A stretch of 64,000 nt of DNA, from contig CALAGD010000098.1 in NCBI GenBank assembly GCA_937891425.1, positions 1-64,000 on the forward strand. The letters are read 5' to 3'. The stretch is from an uncultured Pigmentiphaga sp. (lineage in GTDB: Bacteria; Pseudomonadota; Gammaproteobacteria; Burkholderiales; Burkholderiaceae_B). Numbering within the stretch: position 1 is the first letter of the stretch; every line of letters begins with the position of its first letter. The position numbers and the translations under genes are program-made. Under the pieces are notes generated by a model that was not told where the DNA came from, did no database searches, and worked only from the letters and a program-made list of their open reading frames with translations. Positions 17,196-25,626 of this stretch are shown here, piece by piece.

Positions 17196-18509
17196 ATGCC
17201 TGATGACGTACGCAGTATCGGTATGCAGAACGACGCCGATTTCACTGCCGACGTGACCATTCTGGGAGGCGGGCCTACCGGATGCGCACTTGCGCTCTGG
17301 CTGGCGCGTCGCGCACCCGATCCGGCGCGCATCATCCTGTGCCATTCAGGCCGGGCCTCGCCCACGGCTCCCACACGGCAACCTGGGGCAGCGCCCGCTG
17401 CCGCTGCACCCGACTCCGGTACTTCCACCGCACCTTCGCGGCCCGGGCCCTCCGCTGCCGATGCGCTGCAGCTCGATGCGCGCGTCCTGGCTCTGAACCG
17501 TGGCAGCCGCCTCCTGCTGGAGCGCCTTGGCGTATGGCCCGAAGGCGGCGCCGCCATTCACACCATCCATGTCTCGCAGGCAGGCCGTCTGGGGCGCACC
17601 CTGATCCGCAATGACGATTTCGGCGTAGCCGAGTTGGGCACAGTGTTCCGCTACCCGCAAGTCGTTATGGCACTGCAGGACGCGGTGCGGGACTCTGCGA
17701 TCCGGCTGCGCGTGGGCGAAGCACGCGTCTTGCGCGAGACGTCCGATTGGGTCTGGGTGGAACAGAACGGAATCACCTGGCGCACACGCCTGGTGGTGCA
17801 GGCCGAAGGCGATTCCAGTCAGCATCCGGACGCCCGCATCATGCAACGTGGTTACAACCAGCATGCCGTGCTTGCGTTGGTGCAGGCGGAACGCCCCGCG
17901 CCCCAAGTGGCCTGGGAGCGTTTCACGCGCGAAGGACCGCTGGCGCTGCTGCCCGTCAGTTCGCCCCACGCGCACGACACCACCGCCCTGTACGCCGTGG
18001 TCTGGTGCTGCCACCCGCAACGCGCAGCGGCGTTGACCGCCCTGCCCGACGACGCGTTCTCCGACGCCATTACGGCTGCCTTTGGTACGCGCATGGGGCA
18101 CTTGCACGTCGTGGGCCCACGTCATGCCGCCCCGCTCACCCTGCGCTGGCGCCACAACACCATCGCCCCGCGTCGGGTGGTCATCGGCAATGCCGCCCAG
18201 ACCCTGCACCCGGTGGCGGGACAGGGGCTCAACCTCGGGTTTCGCGACGCAGCCCAGCTCGCCGACTCGCTGCATCCATGGCTGAGCCAGGCCGACACTC
18301 CGGTAGTGCACTATCTGCATGAGTTCGACCAGGCGCGCCGGCCCGACCGCTACCTCACCGCCTGCATCACCGACTTCCTGCCGCGCGTCTTCACCACGCG
18401 GCAGTCATTGGTCGAACACGCCGCTGGCGGTGCGTTGCTGCTGCTTGACCTGTTCCCGACGCTGCGCCGGCCACTGGCCCGGCACCTCATGCTGGGGTGG
18501 CGCACATAG
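17196..18509 (+). CDS. ubiH: UbiH/UbiF/VisC-family FAD-dependent ubiquinone-biosynthesis hydroxylase
   Basis: A flavoprotein hydroxylase of 437 residues (428 from an alternative ATG at 17223). The dinucleotide-binding motif is VTILGGGPTGCALALWLARR. A late FAD motif appears as IGNAAQTLHPVAGQGLNLGF, the hallmark of the ubiquinone hydroxylase family that adds hydroxyls to the quinone ring. An unusual Ala/Pro/Ser-rich insert (about residues 58-88, SPTAPTRQPGAAPAAAAPDS and on) follows the first beta-alpha-beta unit. The gene lies 6 bases after pepP, the classic ubiH context. Which ring position it hydroxylates cannot be fixed from sequence. Confidence 0.87.
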   Translation: MPDDVRSIGMQNDADFTADVTILGGGPTGCALALWLARRAPDPARIILCHSGRASPTAPTRQPGAAPAAAAPDSGTSTAPSRPGPSAADALQLDARVLALNRGSRLLLERLGVWPEGGAAIHTIHVSQAGRLGRTLIRNDDFGVAELGTVFRYPQVVMALQDAVRDSAIRLRVGEARVLRETSDWVWVEQNGITWRTRLVVQAEGDSSQHPDARIMQRGYNQHAVLALVQAERPAPQVAWERFTREGPLALLPVSSPHAHDTTALYAVVWCCHPQRAAALTALPDDAFSDAITAAFGTRMGHLHVVGPRHAAPLTLRWRHNTIAPRRVVIGNAAQTLHPVAGQGLNLGFRDAAQLADSLHPWLSQADTPVVHYLHEFDQARRPDRYLTACITDFLPRVFTTRQSLVEHAAGGALLLLDLFPTLRRPLARHLMLGWRT

Positions 18510-18546
18510 CGCGGACGGGCAGCATCGGTCCCTGCCCACCGACGGG

Positions 18547-19401
18547 TCAGCGCAGCGGGGCCGGTCCGACGGCATTCGACAGGCGCCCCACCCGCTCGAT
18601 GTTCACCTCGACCACGTCGCCCGGCCGCAACCACCGTGGCGGCTCGCGCGTGAACCCCACTCCGGCCGGGGTGCCCGTGGCGATCATGTCGCCCGCCTTC
18701 AGTTCCGTGATATGGCTGATGTATTCGATCAGCTCCGATACCGGGAAGATCATGCTCGAGAACTTCGCCTCTTGCATCAGCTCGCCCGACACATAGGTTC
18801 TCAAGGTGAGCTGGTCGATTGCACCGACCTCGTCGGCGGTCACGAGATACGGGCCCACAGCGCTGCTGCGGTAAAAGTTCTTGCCCTGGTCAAGCGTGCG
18901 CTGCAACTGGTAATCGCGCACCGAGCCATCCATGAACGGCGTATACCCCAGCACGTAATCCATGGCGCGGTCGGCAGTAACGTTGCGCGCCGGTCGAGCC
19001 AGCACTACCGCCAACTCTCCCTCGAAATCGAATTGGCCCGATAATGCAGGCATCTCCAGCGGCTGCCCATGCCCCACCAGTGCAGTAGGACATTTGAAGA
19101 AGGTACGTGGGAACGGTGGCTGCACCATGCCCGACTCGGCGGTGTGATCCGCGTAATTCAGCCCGACACAGTGAATGGTGGCCCCTTCGTCGAATACGGG
19201 GAGGAACTCGACCTCGCTTTCCGCGTGATCGCCGCTCGCCCCGCGCAGCACCGCCGCAATGGCCGGCAGCGTGACCGATCGAACCAGACTCAGCAGCGAA
19301 GGATGTGCAGGAAAATGCGGGGCCAGTTCCACGATGCCGCCATCGCCAAGCCCAGCTCCATAGGTGGTACGTCCGTGGACGCGGTAACTGCAGAGTTTCA
19401 A
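18547..19401 (-). CDS. Fumarylacetoacetate hydrolase (FAH) family protein
   Basis: A 284-residue FAH-fold enzyme. The family hydrolyses, decarboxylates or isomerises beta-diketo and 2-oxo acids at the end of aromatic or sugar-acid pathways. The family pattern CVGLNYADHTAESG and the metal-binding acidic cluster in DFEGELAVV, plus DGSVRDYQ, are visible; TGTPAGVGF is the closing motif. It is the last gene of a leftward operon (receptor, TauD-type dioxygenase, enolase-superfamily enzyme, this gene), 78 bases after the previous one. The context suggests it releases a central metabolite such as pyruvate from the pathway product. The exact substrate is unknown. Confidence 0.85.
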   Translation of the reverse strand: MKLCSYRVHGRTTYGAGLGDGGIVELAPHFPAHPSLLSLVRSVTLPAIAAVLRGASGDHAESEVEFLPVFDEGATIHCVGLNYADHTAESGMVQPPFPRTFFKCPTALVGHGQPLEMPALSGQFDFEGELAVVLARPARNVTADRAMDYVLGYTPFMDGSVRDYQLQRTLDQGKNFYRSSAVGPYLVTADEVGAIDQLTLRTYVSGELMQEAKFSSMIFPVSELIEYISHITELKAGDMIATGTPAGVGFTREPPRWLRPGDVVEVNIERVGRLSNAVGPAPLR

Positions 19402-19479
19402 GATATGCCTCTCGCATGAACTGGGCTGAGGTCCGCACGCGGCGGACGCTGCCCGATCGGCCTGCTCTTGCAGGCCGGG

Positions 19480-20571
19480 TCATTGCACGGGGTTGTGCGC
19501 GACGTACGCTTCGTCGATCTCCAACCCCAACCCCGGCTTCTCCGGGAGATGCAGGTATCCGTCGACCGGAACCGGTGCATCCTTGAACACGGGGTGCCAC
19601 CAGTCCATGAACTCTACCCAGGCTCCGGTACGAGCCGCGGCCACCACGTGCATGCTGATGAGCGGATAGGAATGCGTGGAGATGGGCAGGTTGCGCACAT
19701 CCAGTAGCGCCATGGCCCGGACACTCTGGGTAATGCCACCCAGATGGCTGACATCGATGATGGCATGGTCGATGGCCGGAATCAGGTCGTCGAACATGTC
19801 CAGCCGTGAGATGCGCTCGCCCGCCGCAATGGGCAGGGCGTTCTCGGCCTTGACCTGGGCCAGTCCCGCGAAGTCACCTTCGCGTACCGGCTCCTCGAGC
19901 CAGGTGAAGTTCAGCTCGGCCAGGGCCCGCGCCAGGCGAACGCCCTCCAGCGGCGTGCATCCCCACAGGGCATCCACCATGATTTCGACGTCGGGGCCCA
20001 CAGCTTCCCGTACCGCACGCGCCCGCGCAACATCTTCGGCATGGGGGCGGCCGCCCCCCATGCGCAGCTTCATCGCGCGGTACCCCTGTTCGACCAGGGA
20101 CACGCTGTCGGCCTGCAGCCGCTCCGTGGAATGATGACGCCACAGGTTGCCGCTGGCATAGACGGGTACCTTGTCGCGGTAGCCGCCGAGCAGGCGCCAT
20201 ACAGGCAGCCCGGCATGCTTGCCACAAATGTCCCAAAGAGCCATGTCGAGTGCCGCCATGGCAATGTTAGCCGCCCCATCGTGCAGGAGGTCAACCGTGA
20301 CGTTCCACATGAGGTCATGCAGGAACGCACGCCTGAGTGGATCCTTTCCTCGCAGCACGTCCTCCAGCCCCAGCAGAATGGACTGCACGGCCGCCGCGAA
20401 CTTGATGTTTTCGACCGCGGCGTACCCCAGCCCTTCACTGCCATCCGAGCAACGCATCTGCACCAGAACGATCACGTACTGGGTACGCTCCCCCATGAAC
20501 GGGTGCTTGATGGGTTCGGCAAACGGAACCCGCACGACCCGCACCTGCAAGCTGTCGATCGAAACTGCCAT
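19480..20571 (-). CDS. Mandelate racemase / muconate lactonizing enzyme (enolase superfamily) protein
   Basis: A 363-residue enolase-superfamily protein. Such enzymes abstract a proton next to a carboxylate, to dehydrate acid sugars, racemise or cycloisomerise. The K-x-R stretch is MKLRMGGGR. Metal ligands are the Asp of VDALWG, the Glu of WLEEPVREGD and the Glu of AAGERIS. An Asp (IDVSHLGG) and a His (STHSYPL) form the dyad typical of mandelate racemase and acid-sugar dehydratases. The start overlaps the TGA of the dioxygenase gene by one base, so the two are coupled. A dehydratase role is more likely than lactonization, because of the His/Asp dyad. The substrate is unknown. Confidence 0.85.
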   Translation of the reverse strand: MAVSIDSLQVRVVRVPFAEPIKHPFMGERTQYVIVLVQMRCSDGSEGLGYAAVENIKFAAAVQSILLGLEDVLRGKDPLRRAFLHDLMWNVTVDLLHDGAANIAMAALDMALWDICGKHAGLPVWRLLGGYRDKVPVYASGNLWRHHSTERLQADSVSLVEQGYRAMKLRMGGGRPHAEDVARARAVREAVGPDVEIMVDALWGCTPLEGVRLARALAELNFTWLEEPVREGDFAGLAQVKAENALPIAAGERISRLDMFDDLIPAIDHAIIDVSHLGGITQSVRAMALLDVRNLPISTHSYPLISMHVVAAARTGAWVEFMDWWHPVFKDAPVPVDGYLHLPEKPGLGLEIDEAYVAHNPVQ

Positions 20572-21476
20572 CAGTACGCCTTCGGATTGTGAGCAAGAGT
20601 GGTTCGATGCATGCGCCGGCGCTGCGGCCACGCATAATCGCTGATTGCCTTGTGAATGCACGACGTGTTGTCCCACATGACGATGTCGCCCACCTGCCAC
20701 TTGTGCCGATACAGGAACTCGGGACGCAGCAAGTGTGCGCGTATGGCATCCAGGATCTCGTTCGATTCTTCCTTGCTCAGGCCCTCAATATGGCTGATCG
20801 CGCCCTCACTGAAGTACAGACACTTGCGCCCTGTTCTGGGATGCCGCCGTACCAGCGGATGTCTGATGCGCTCCGGAATATTCTTCGCCCGCTCGATGAG
20901 GCCGATCTTCTCCGCGTCCGTCAGTTCCGTGCGACCGGTCTCCGCCAGTTTCTCCGCCATGCGGTACTCAACATAGGTAGAGGCTCCGTAGACCGCCTCC
21001 AGCGACTCAATGCGTTCGCGCAGATCAGCAGGCAATGCGTCATAGGCCGCTGCGGTGCTGGCAAAGCAGGTATCGCCCAAGGCAACCCCGTTCTCCTCCG
21101 GAACCTCAAGTGCATACAGCATGGACCCGCGCGGCGGCACTGGCACCACCCACATGTCGGTGTGCCAGTACTGGCCTGCGTCACCCAGCCCGATCGGCTC
21201 CCCGTTCTCGATGATGTTCGATACGACGAACACCTCGGGGTGGGTTTTCAGGTTGTAGCGTTGCAGCACGAACTGCTCGAGCGGCCCGAACCTTCTGCTG
21301 AACGCCACCTGCTCATCGGGCGTAAGCTTCTGGCCCCTGAACACGATGACGCCGTAGGTATCGTAAGCTTCCTCGATCTGCCTGAACTCTTCTTCAGACA
21401 GATTCCGTACGTCGACGCCGGCGATTTCGTGCCCGAGCGGCGCCTCGTTGAATCTGATTTCCAATGGCATGCCCAT
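20571..21476 (-). CDS. TauD/TfdA family Fe(II)/2-oxoglutarate dioxygenase
   Basis: A 301-residue non-heme iron dioxygenase. The family couples 2-oxoglutarate decarboxylation to hydroxylation, often cleaving C-S, C-O or C-N bonds (taurine, 2,4-D, alkylsulfates). The iron-binding H-x-D is in YWHTDMW and the distal His is in SCIHKAISDYAW. The 2-oxoglutarate-binding Arg is probably in RRRMHRTTLA. The N-terminal LGHEIAGVDVRNLSEEEF and VIVFRGQ are typical. It lies 27 bases after the solute-receptor gene and overlaps the next gene by one base. The true substrate cannot be chosen between sulfonate, aryloxy acid or other. Confidence 0.88.
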   Translation of the reverse strand: MGMPLEIRFNEAPLGHEIAGVDVRNLSEEEFRQIEEAYDTYGVIVFRGQKLTPDEQVAFSRRFGPLEQFVLQRYNLKTHPEVFVVSNIIENGEPIGLGDAGQYWHTDMWVVPVPPRGSMLYALEVPEENGVALGDTCFASTAAAYDALPADLRERIESLEAVYGASTYVEYRMAEKLAETGRTELTDAEKIGLIERAKNIPERIRHPLVRRHPRTGRKCLYFSEGAISHIEGLSKEESNEILDAIRAHLLRPEFLYRHKWQVGDIVMWDNTSCIHKAISDYAWPQRRRMHRTTLAHNPKAY

Positions 21477-21503
21477 CCCCTTGCAACTAAAGCCCCGTTG
21501 CCA

Positions 21504-22460
21504 TCAATTGATCTTCATTTTTGACTTCACGACAATATCCCGCCATTTCTTTTCTTCCTCTTGCGAAAACTCCAGCAACTCCTGCGGGCCAAGTGGCATT
21601 ACCCTTGCGCCGGCATTCTTGATGTGTTGCACCACGCGCGGCTGCTGCAGCGCCCACTGGATCAGTTCGGTCAGCTCCTTTGCCTTCTCCGGATCCAGGC
21701 CCGCCGGCGCCCACACCCCGTGCCAGAAACTCAATGCATACCCTGGCACTCCGGCCTCCTGCATTGTTGGTACGTCTGGAAGTGCTTCGGAACGCTGGCT
21801 GGTCGACACGGCAAGCGGTCGAATCGTGCCAGACTTGATGTGCGGCATCAGTGTATTGGCGTCATTGAAGGTCATTTCAATTCTTCCACCAATCAGGTCG
21901 ACCACGGCCTGCGGATTGGTCTTGTAGGGAATGTAGGCAATATCAACGCCCGTGAGCATCTTGTAGAGTTCTGCCCCGGCCTGGGTCGACGAACTCGCCC
22001 CACCGGAGTTGAGCTTGCCAGGGTTCTCCCTGGCAAATCTGGTCAGTTCCGACACGTTGTGAATGGGCAGGCGTGCGTCGACACCCAGCACCAGCGTTCC
22101 CTCGGAAAGACCGGAAATGGGCGTGAAATCCTTCACATAATCGTATGGAAGGTTGTCGTACAGGATCTGGTTTGCCGCGTGTGTCGAATTTGTACCAAAC
22201 AGAACGGTATAACCATCCGGGGGTGCCTTGGCCACGTGATCGGCGGCAAGTATCCCATTGGCCCCGGGCCTGGTCTCCACCATGATCTGCTGCCTGACCT
22301 TTTCCTTGAGTTCGTTCGCGATCACCCGCGCCAACGCTTCGGTGTAACCCTGGCAGCACGAAACGAAGCGTATCTGCGTATCGCTGTTGGCCAGACTTTC
22401 GGCAGATGCAGCAGTGCTGGCACTGAGCAGACCGATGGCAAAGAATTTGAGAAACTTCAT
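21504..22460 (-). CDS. Bug/TctC-family periplasmic solute receptor (TTT family)
   Basis: A 318-residue periplasmic receptor of the tripartite tricarboxylate transporter family. It has a signal peptide (LKFFAIGLLSASTAASA) and family motifs: the ligand loop PGANGILAADHVAKAPPDGY, LFGTNSTHAANQ, and the later VPTMQEAGVPGY. The start is supported by GGAGGAGGG just upstream. Base composition is visibly less GC-rich than the neighbours, a hint of recent gain. No TctA/TctB membrane genes are in the window, so it is an orphan receptor, as is common in Alcaligenaceae. It is first in the operon with the dioxygenase and the enolase-type enzyme and probably captures their substrate. Confidence 0.9.
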   Translation of the reverse strand: MKFLKFFAIGLLSASTAASAESLANSDTQIRFVSCCQGYTEALARVIANELKEKVRQQIMVETRPGANGILAADHVAKAPPDGYTVLFGTNSTHAANQILYDNLPYDYVKDFTPISGLSEGTLVLGVDARLPIHNVSELTRFARENPGKLNSGGASSSTQAGAELYKMLTGVDIAYIPYKTNPQAVVDLIGGRIEMTFNDANTLMPHIKSGTIRPLAVSTSQRSEALPDVPTMQEAGVPGYALSFWHGVWAPAGLDPEKAKELTELIQWALQQPRVVQHIKNAGARVMPLGPQELLEFSQEEEKKWRDIVVKSKMKIN

Positions 22461-22508
22461 GTTTTCACCCTCCTCCGTGGTGTCGCGGATTTATTTTTCG
22501 ATTATGAG

Positions 22509-22518
22509 TCCGCACGGA
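22509..22518. promoter_or_regulatory. Possible IclR-type operator in the divergent promoter region
   Basis: TCCG-CA-CGGA is a short perfect inverted repeat in the 117-base gap between the divergent receptor gene (start 22460) and the IclR gene (start 22578). A looser TCCG-N8-CGGA pair lies further left. The gap is AT-rich against its surroundings. Local autoregulation by the adjacent IclR protein is a reasonable inference. The site is too short to be sure. Confidence 0.3.
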
Positions 22519-22577
22519 GCTGGTTCATGCTACAGTCACCACCGCATTACCACATGGTGGACTTTTCGGGAGGTGCG

Positions 22578-23357
22578 GTGAAGAATGATCTTCAGGGTAC
22601 GCAAAGTATTTCTCGCGCCATCACCATCTTGCGCATTTTGTCCGAGCGGGAACGCTTTGGATGGCGCCTGGTAGACCTGGCCGCGCGCTGCGGATGGAGT
22701 CGTCCTACCACGCACCGCATCCTCACGGTACTGCAGCGCGAGCGTCTGGTTCGGCAACGTGAGGAGGACCGTCGCTACCAGCTGGGCCCGCTGGCGTTCG
22801 AGCTCGGTCTGGCGGTTTCGCCCTACATGCTGTTCCAGCAGGCCGCACACGATACCGTGCAGGGCATTGCACGGCGCTTTCGTACCCAGGCCATCGTCTA
22901 TACCTATAGCGGCCTCGACACCGTGTGTGCCGCGTGCGACGGCGTTTCGCCTTACCCTTCAGGGCTCGAGGTTGGCACCCGTCTGCCTTTGGTATGCAAC
23001 GTCGGCGGCGTCGCCATGCTTGCCGCGTTGCCCCCGGATCGCTGCACCATTCTGGTTACAGCATCCGAGCAGCTCGCGCGTGAACGCGGGCTCTCCACCA
23101 TGAAAACCCTGGGGCAGATGATCACGCGCGCCCGGGCGCAGGGCTATGCACTGAACCTGGGCAAGATGACCCGCGGTGTGAATTCGTTCGGTCTGGCGCT
23201 GTTCAGCCACCAGAAGCTGTTTGGTGCACTGGCCATCGCCGGAACCGCAGAGGCCTTTCCGGTTGAGCGCACCGAAGAGGTCATCGCCGCGATGCGCGAG
23301 GCTGCCCGCATACTCGAGCAGACCGCAGCCAGCCATGGCATTCGGGGCGACGACTGA
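22578..23357 (+). CDS. IclR-family transcriptional regulator
   Basis: A 259-residue regulator with an N-terminal winged helix (SISRAITILRILSERE, then CGWSRPTTHRILTVLQRERL) and a C-terminal effector-binding IclR domain. A GTG start at 22578 is preferred because GGGAGG lies at 22568-22573, right before it, and because the family usually begins just ahead of the SRA helix. ATG codons at 22527 and 22554 are alternatives. The gene is divergent from the receptor-dioxygenase-enolase-FAH operon and very likely controls it in response to the pathway substrate. It is convergent with the GMC oxidoreductase gene. Confidence 0.87.
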   Translation: MKNDLQGTQSISRAITILRILSERERFGWRLVDLAARCGWSRPTTHRILTVLQRERLVRQREEDRRYQLGPLAFELGLAVSPYMLFQQAAHDTVQGIARRFRTQAIVYTYSGLDTVCAACDGVSPYPSGLEVGTRLPLVCNVGGVAMLAALPPDRCTILVTASEQLARERGLSTMKTLGQMITRARAQGYALNLGKMTRGVNSFGLALFSHQKLFGALAIAGTAEAFPVERTEEVIAAMREAARILEQTAASHGIRGDD

Positions 23358-23373
23358 TGCCCGCACTGCTGCA

Positions 23374-25002
23374 TCAGGTGCGGTGCTTGTGTTCAGCCCT
23401 TATCATCTGCGCGGCCTTCTCGGCGATCATGATGGTCGGCGAGTTGGTATTGCCGGAAGTAATTGTGGGCATGACTGATGCGTCGACGACACGCAGGTTC
23501 TCCACACCAATTACCTTCAGCGTCGGGTCGACCACCGCGCCACGATCCGAAGCCCGTCCCATTCTGCATGTTCCCACCGGATGGAATATGGTGGTACCAA
23601 TGCTGCCCGCAGCCTGCAACAGGTCTTCGTCCGACTGCACGTGGGGGCCTGGTAGCCACTCTTCGGCCCGATAACGCTGCAGGGCAGGTGCGGCGATGAT
23701 GCGCCGTGTCAGCCTGATCGCATCGGCTGCAACCTTCCGGTCGCTTTCGGCCTGCAGATAATTGGTCACTATTTGCGGCGCTACCCCCACCTTGGGGGAC
23801 CGGACATGCACCGAACCTCGGGAATCCGGGCGCAGATTGCACACGCTCGCGGTGAATGCATTGAAAGGATGCAGGGGCTCTCCGAACGCATCCAACGATA
23901 GCGGCTGGACGTGGTACTCCAGGTTAGGGCGCGGCTGGGAGGGGTCGGAATGCGCAAATGCACCCAGCTGAGACGGAGCCATGCTCATGGGCCCGCTGCG
24001 GGTACAGGCGTATTGCAGAGCCATCAGCGCCCTGCCCCACCAGTGGCGCGCCGTCTGGTTGAGCGTAGGAACGCCCTCCACCCTGATGACCGTACGCAGC
24101 TGCAAATGATCCTGCAAATTCTCGCCGACACCCGGCAGCGCACGCACGACGGGAATACCGAGCGCGTGCAGACGTGCTGGGTCACCGATGCCCGACAGCT
24201 CGAGCAAGGCCGGAGAGTTCACCGCTCCTGCAGCAAGAATGACCTCTCCGCGAGCGAACGCGCAGTGCCTGGTTACACCGCGACGGTAGTTCACGCCCGT
24301 GCAGCGACGACCATCGAGCACCAGCGACTCGGCAAGGGCACGCGTTGCGATGTGCAGATTGGGTCGCTGGCGAATCGGACGGAGAAACGCCTTGGAGGTG
24401 TTCCAGCGCACGCCGCGCCGCTGGTTGACCTCGAAGTAGCCTACACCGAAGTTGTTGCCGCGATTGAAATCGGAAACCCGGGGGATCCCCACCTCCACCG
24501 CAGCATCTGCAAACGCCTCCAGCACGTCCCACTTCAGGCGCTGAGCCTCGACCCGCCACTCGCCCCCCGCCCCGTGGAATTCGTTCGCACCCAGGTAGTG
24601 GTCTTCCGAGAGCCTGAATACCGGGAGCACATTGTTCCAATTCCACGAGGTGTCTCCGGTAACCTCTGCCCAGTGGTCGTAGTCTTCCTTCTGCCCCCGC
24701 ATGTAGATCATGCCGTTGATGGACGAGCATCCGCCCAACACCCGGCCGCGCGGATAGTAAATCGCACGGCCATTCAGGCCTGGATCCGATTCCGTCTGGT
24801 ACATCCAGTCGGTCCGCGGGTTGCGTATGCAATACAGGTATCCCACCGGAATATGGATCCAGTGGTAACGGTCTGCGTCGCCGGCTTCAAGCAAGAGCAC
24901 CGTGACGTCCGGATTCTGCGCAAGCCGGTTGGCCAGTACGCAACCCGCAGAGCCTCCGCCCACGATGATGTAGTCGTACGTTTCGAACGACGTCTGATTC
25001 AT
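23374..25002 (-). CDS. GMC-family FAD-dependent oxidoreductase (choline/alcohol dehydrogenase-like)
   Basis: A 542-residue flavoprotein of the glucose-methanol-choline family, which oxidises alcohols to aldehydes or ketones. The ADP-binding motif is YIIVGGGSAGCVLANRL at the N-terminus (ATG at 25002; an upstream ATG at 25050 adds unlike sequence). GMC signatures are visible in PRGRVLGGCSSINGMIYMRG and in GAVNSPALLELSGIG. The conserved catalytic His lies in TIFHPVGTCRMG. It is the last gene of the TRAP-transporter gene group (147 bases after the SnoaL-like gene). Its substrate is likely the imported compound or a derivative, by context only. Confidence 0.88.
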   Translation of the reverse strand: MNQTSFETYDYIIVGGGSAGCVLANRLAQNPDVTVLLLEAGDADRYHWIHIPVGYLYCIRNPRTDWMYQTESDPGLNGRAIYYPRGRVLGGCSSINGMIYMRGQKEDYDHWAEVTGDTSWNWNNVLPVFRLSEDHYLGANEFHGAGGEWRVEAQRLKWDVLEAFADAAVEVGIPRVSDFNRGNNFGVGYFEVNQRRGVRWNTSKAFLRPIRQRPNLHIATRALAESLVLDGRRCTGVNYRRGVTRHCAFARGEVILAAGAVNSPALLELSGIGDPARLHALGIPVVRALPGVGENLQDHLQLRTVIRVEGVPTLNQTARHWWGRALMALQYACTRSGPMSMAPSQLGAFAHSDPSQPRPNLEYHVQPLSLDAFGEPLHPFNAFTASVCNLRPDSRGSVHVRSPKVGVAPQIVTNYLQAESDRKVAADAIRLTRRIIAAPALQRYRAEEWLPGPHVQSDEDLLQAAGSIGTTIFHPVGTCRMGRASDRGAVVDPTLKVIGVENLRVVDASVMPTITSGNTNSPTIMIAEKAAQMIRAEHKHRT

Positions 25003-25149
25003 GTTGTCCCATTGCGCCGGCCTGTTCTTGCACGCAGGGTGCGGCCGCATCCTTTCTTGTCAAGATGCGATCATTATTATCGGCCAGGGGCCATGGGCCG
25101 ACGCCGCGTTCTGAAACATGTCCACATCATGGACTTCCGTGCAGGCAGC

Positions 25150-25593
25150 TTACCCGGCAGAACCTGCCCACGGACAATCGGCACTCGTCCAGTAATACAG
25201 GAGCCTTTCCTGGAACACCCAACGGTCGCCACGACGCACGTAAACGTCGCGCGAATGCCCGGCTACCTCGATCAGCTTGGTGCCAGCGGCGGAATCCCAC
25301 TTGGTTACGGTCCAGTACGAACGACACACATAACCCTCCTCGGTGCGCTCGAACAGCGGGTGGTCGATATGGTGCTGCCGCCCCCGGAAGCGCGGCGATT
25401 GGGTGAGCTCGGAAAAGTAGGCAAGAATCGCCGGCTTTCCCTTGTACTCCCTGCCACTGGTGTCGCGCATGATGGCGTCTTCGGTGAACAGCGTGGACAA
25501 GGTCGCCAGGTCTGCCGTGTCGAGCGCCCAGACATAGGTCGCTACCAGTTGCTGGATACCCAGATAATCATGTACGTCGATGCTTCGACTCAT
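25150..25593 (-). CDS. SnoaL-like / nuclear transport factor 2 fold protein
   Basis: A 147-residue protein of the SnoaL-like cone fold. The pattern IQQLVATYVWALDTADLATL, then FTEDAIMRD, is the common start of the family, and HHIDHPLF plus GRWVFQERLLYYW-like ends are also typical. Family members act as small isomerases, dehydratases, hydrolases or ring-hydroxylating-dioxygenase small subunits. No oxygenase large subunit is adjacent, so a dioxygenase role is unlikely here. It lies between the TRAP permease and the GMC oxidoreductase and probably takes part in that pathway. The reaction is unknown. Confidence 0.78.
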   Translation of the reverse strand: MSRSIDVHDYLGIQQLVATYVWALDTADLATLSTLFTEDAIMRDTSGREYKGKPAILAYFSELTQSPRFRGRQHHIDHPLFERTEEGYVCRSYWTVTKWDSAAGTKLIEVAGHSRDVYVRRGDRWVFQERLLYYWTSADCPWAGSAG

Positions 25594-25626
25594 GCTTGTG
25601 GAACTCCTCGCGTCAGGAACGTTTCG

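Noticed and set aside
18517..18537. GGGCAG...CTGCCC hairpin between ubiH and the FAH gene as a terminator
   Set aside because: Six-base stem, nine-base loop and no T-run on either strand; too weak to list.
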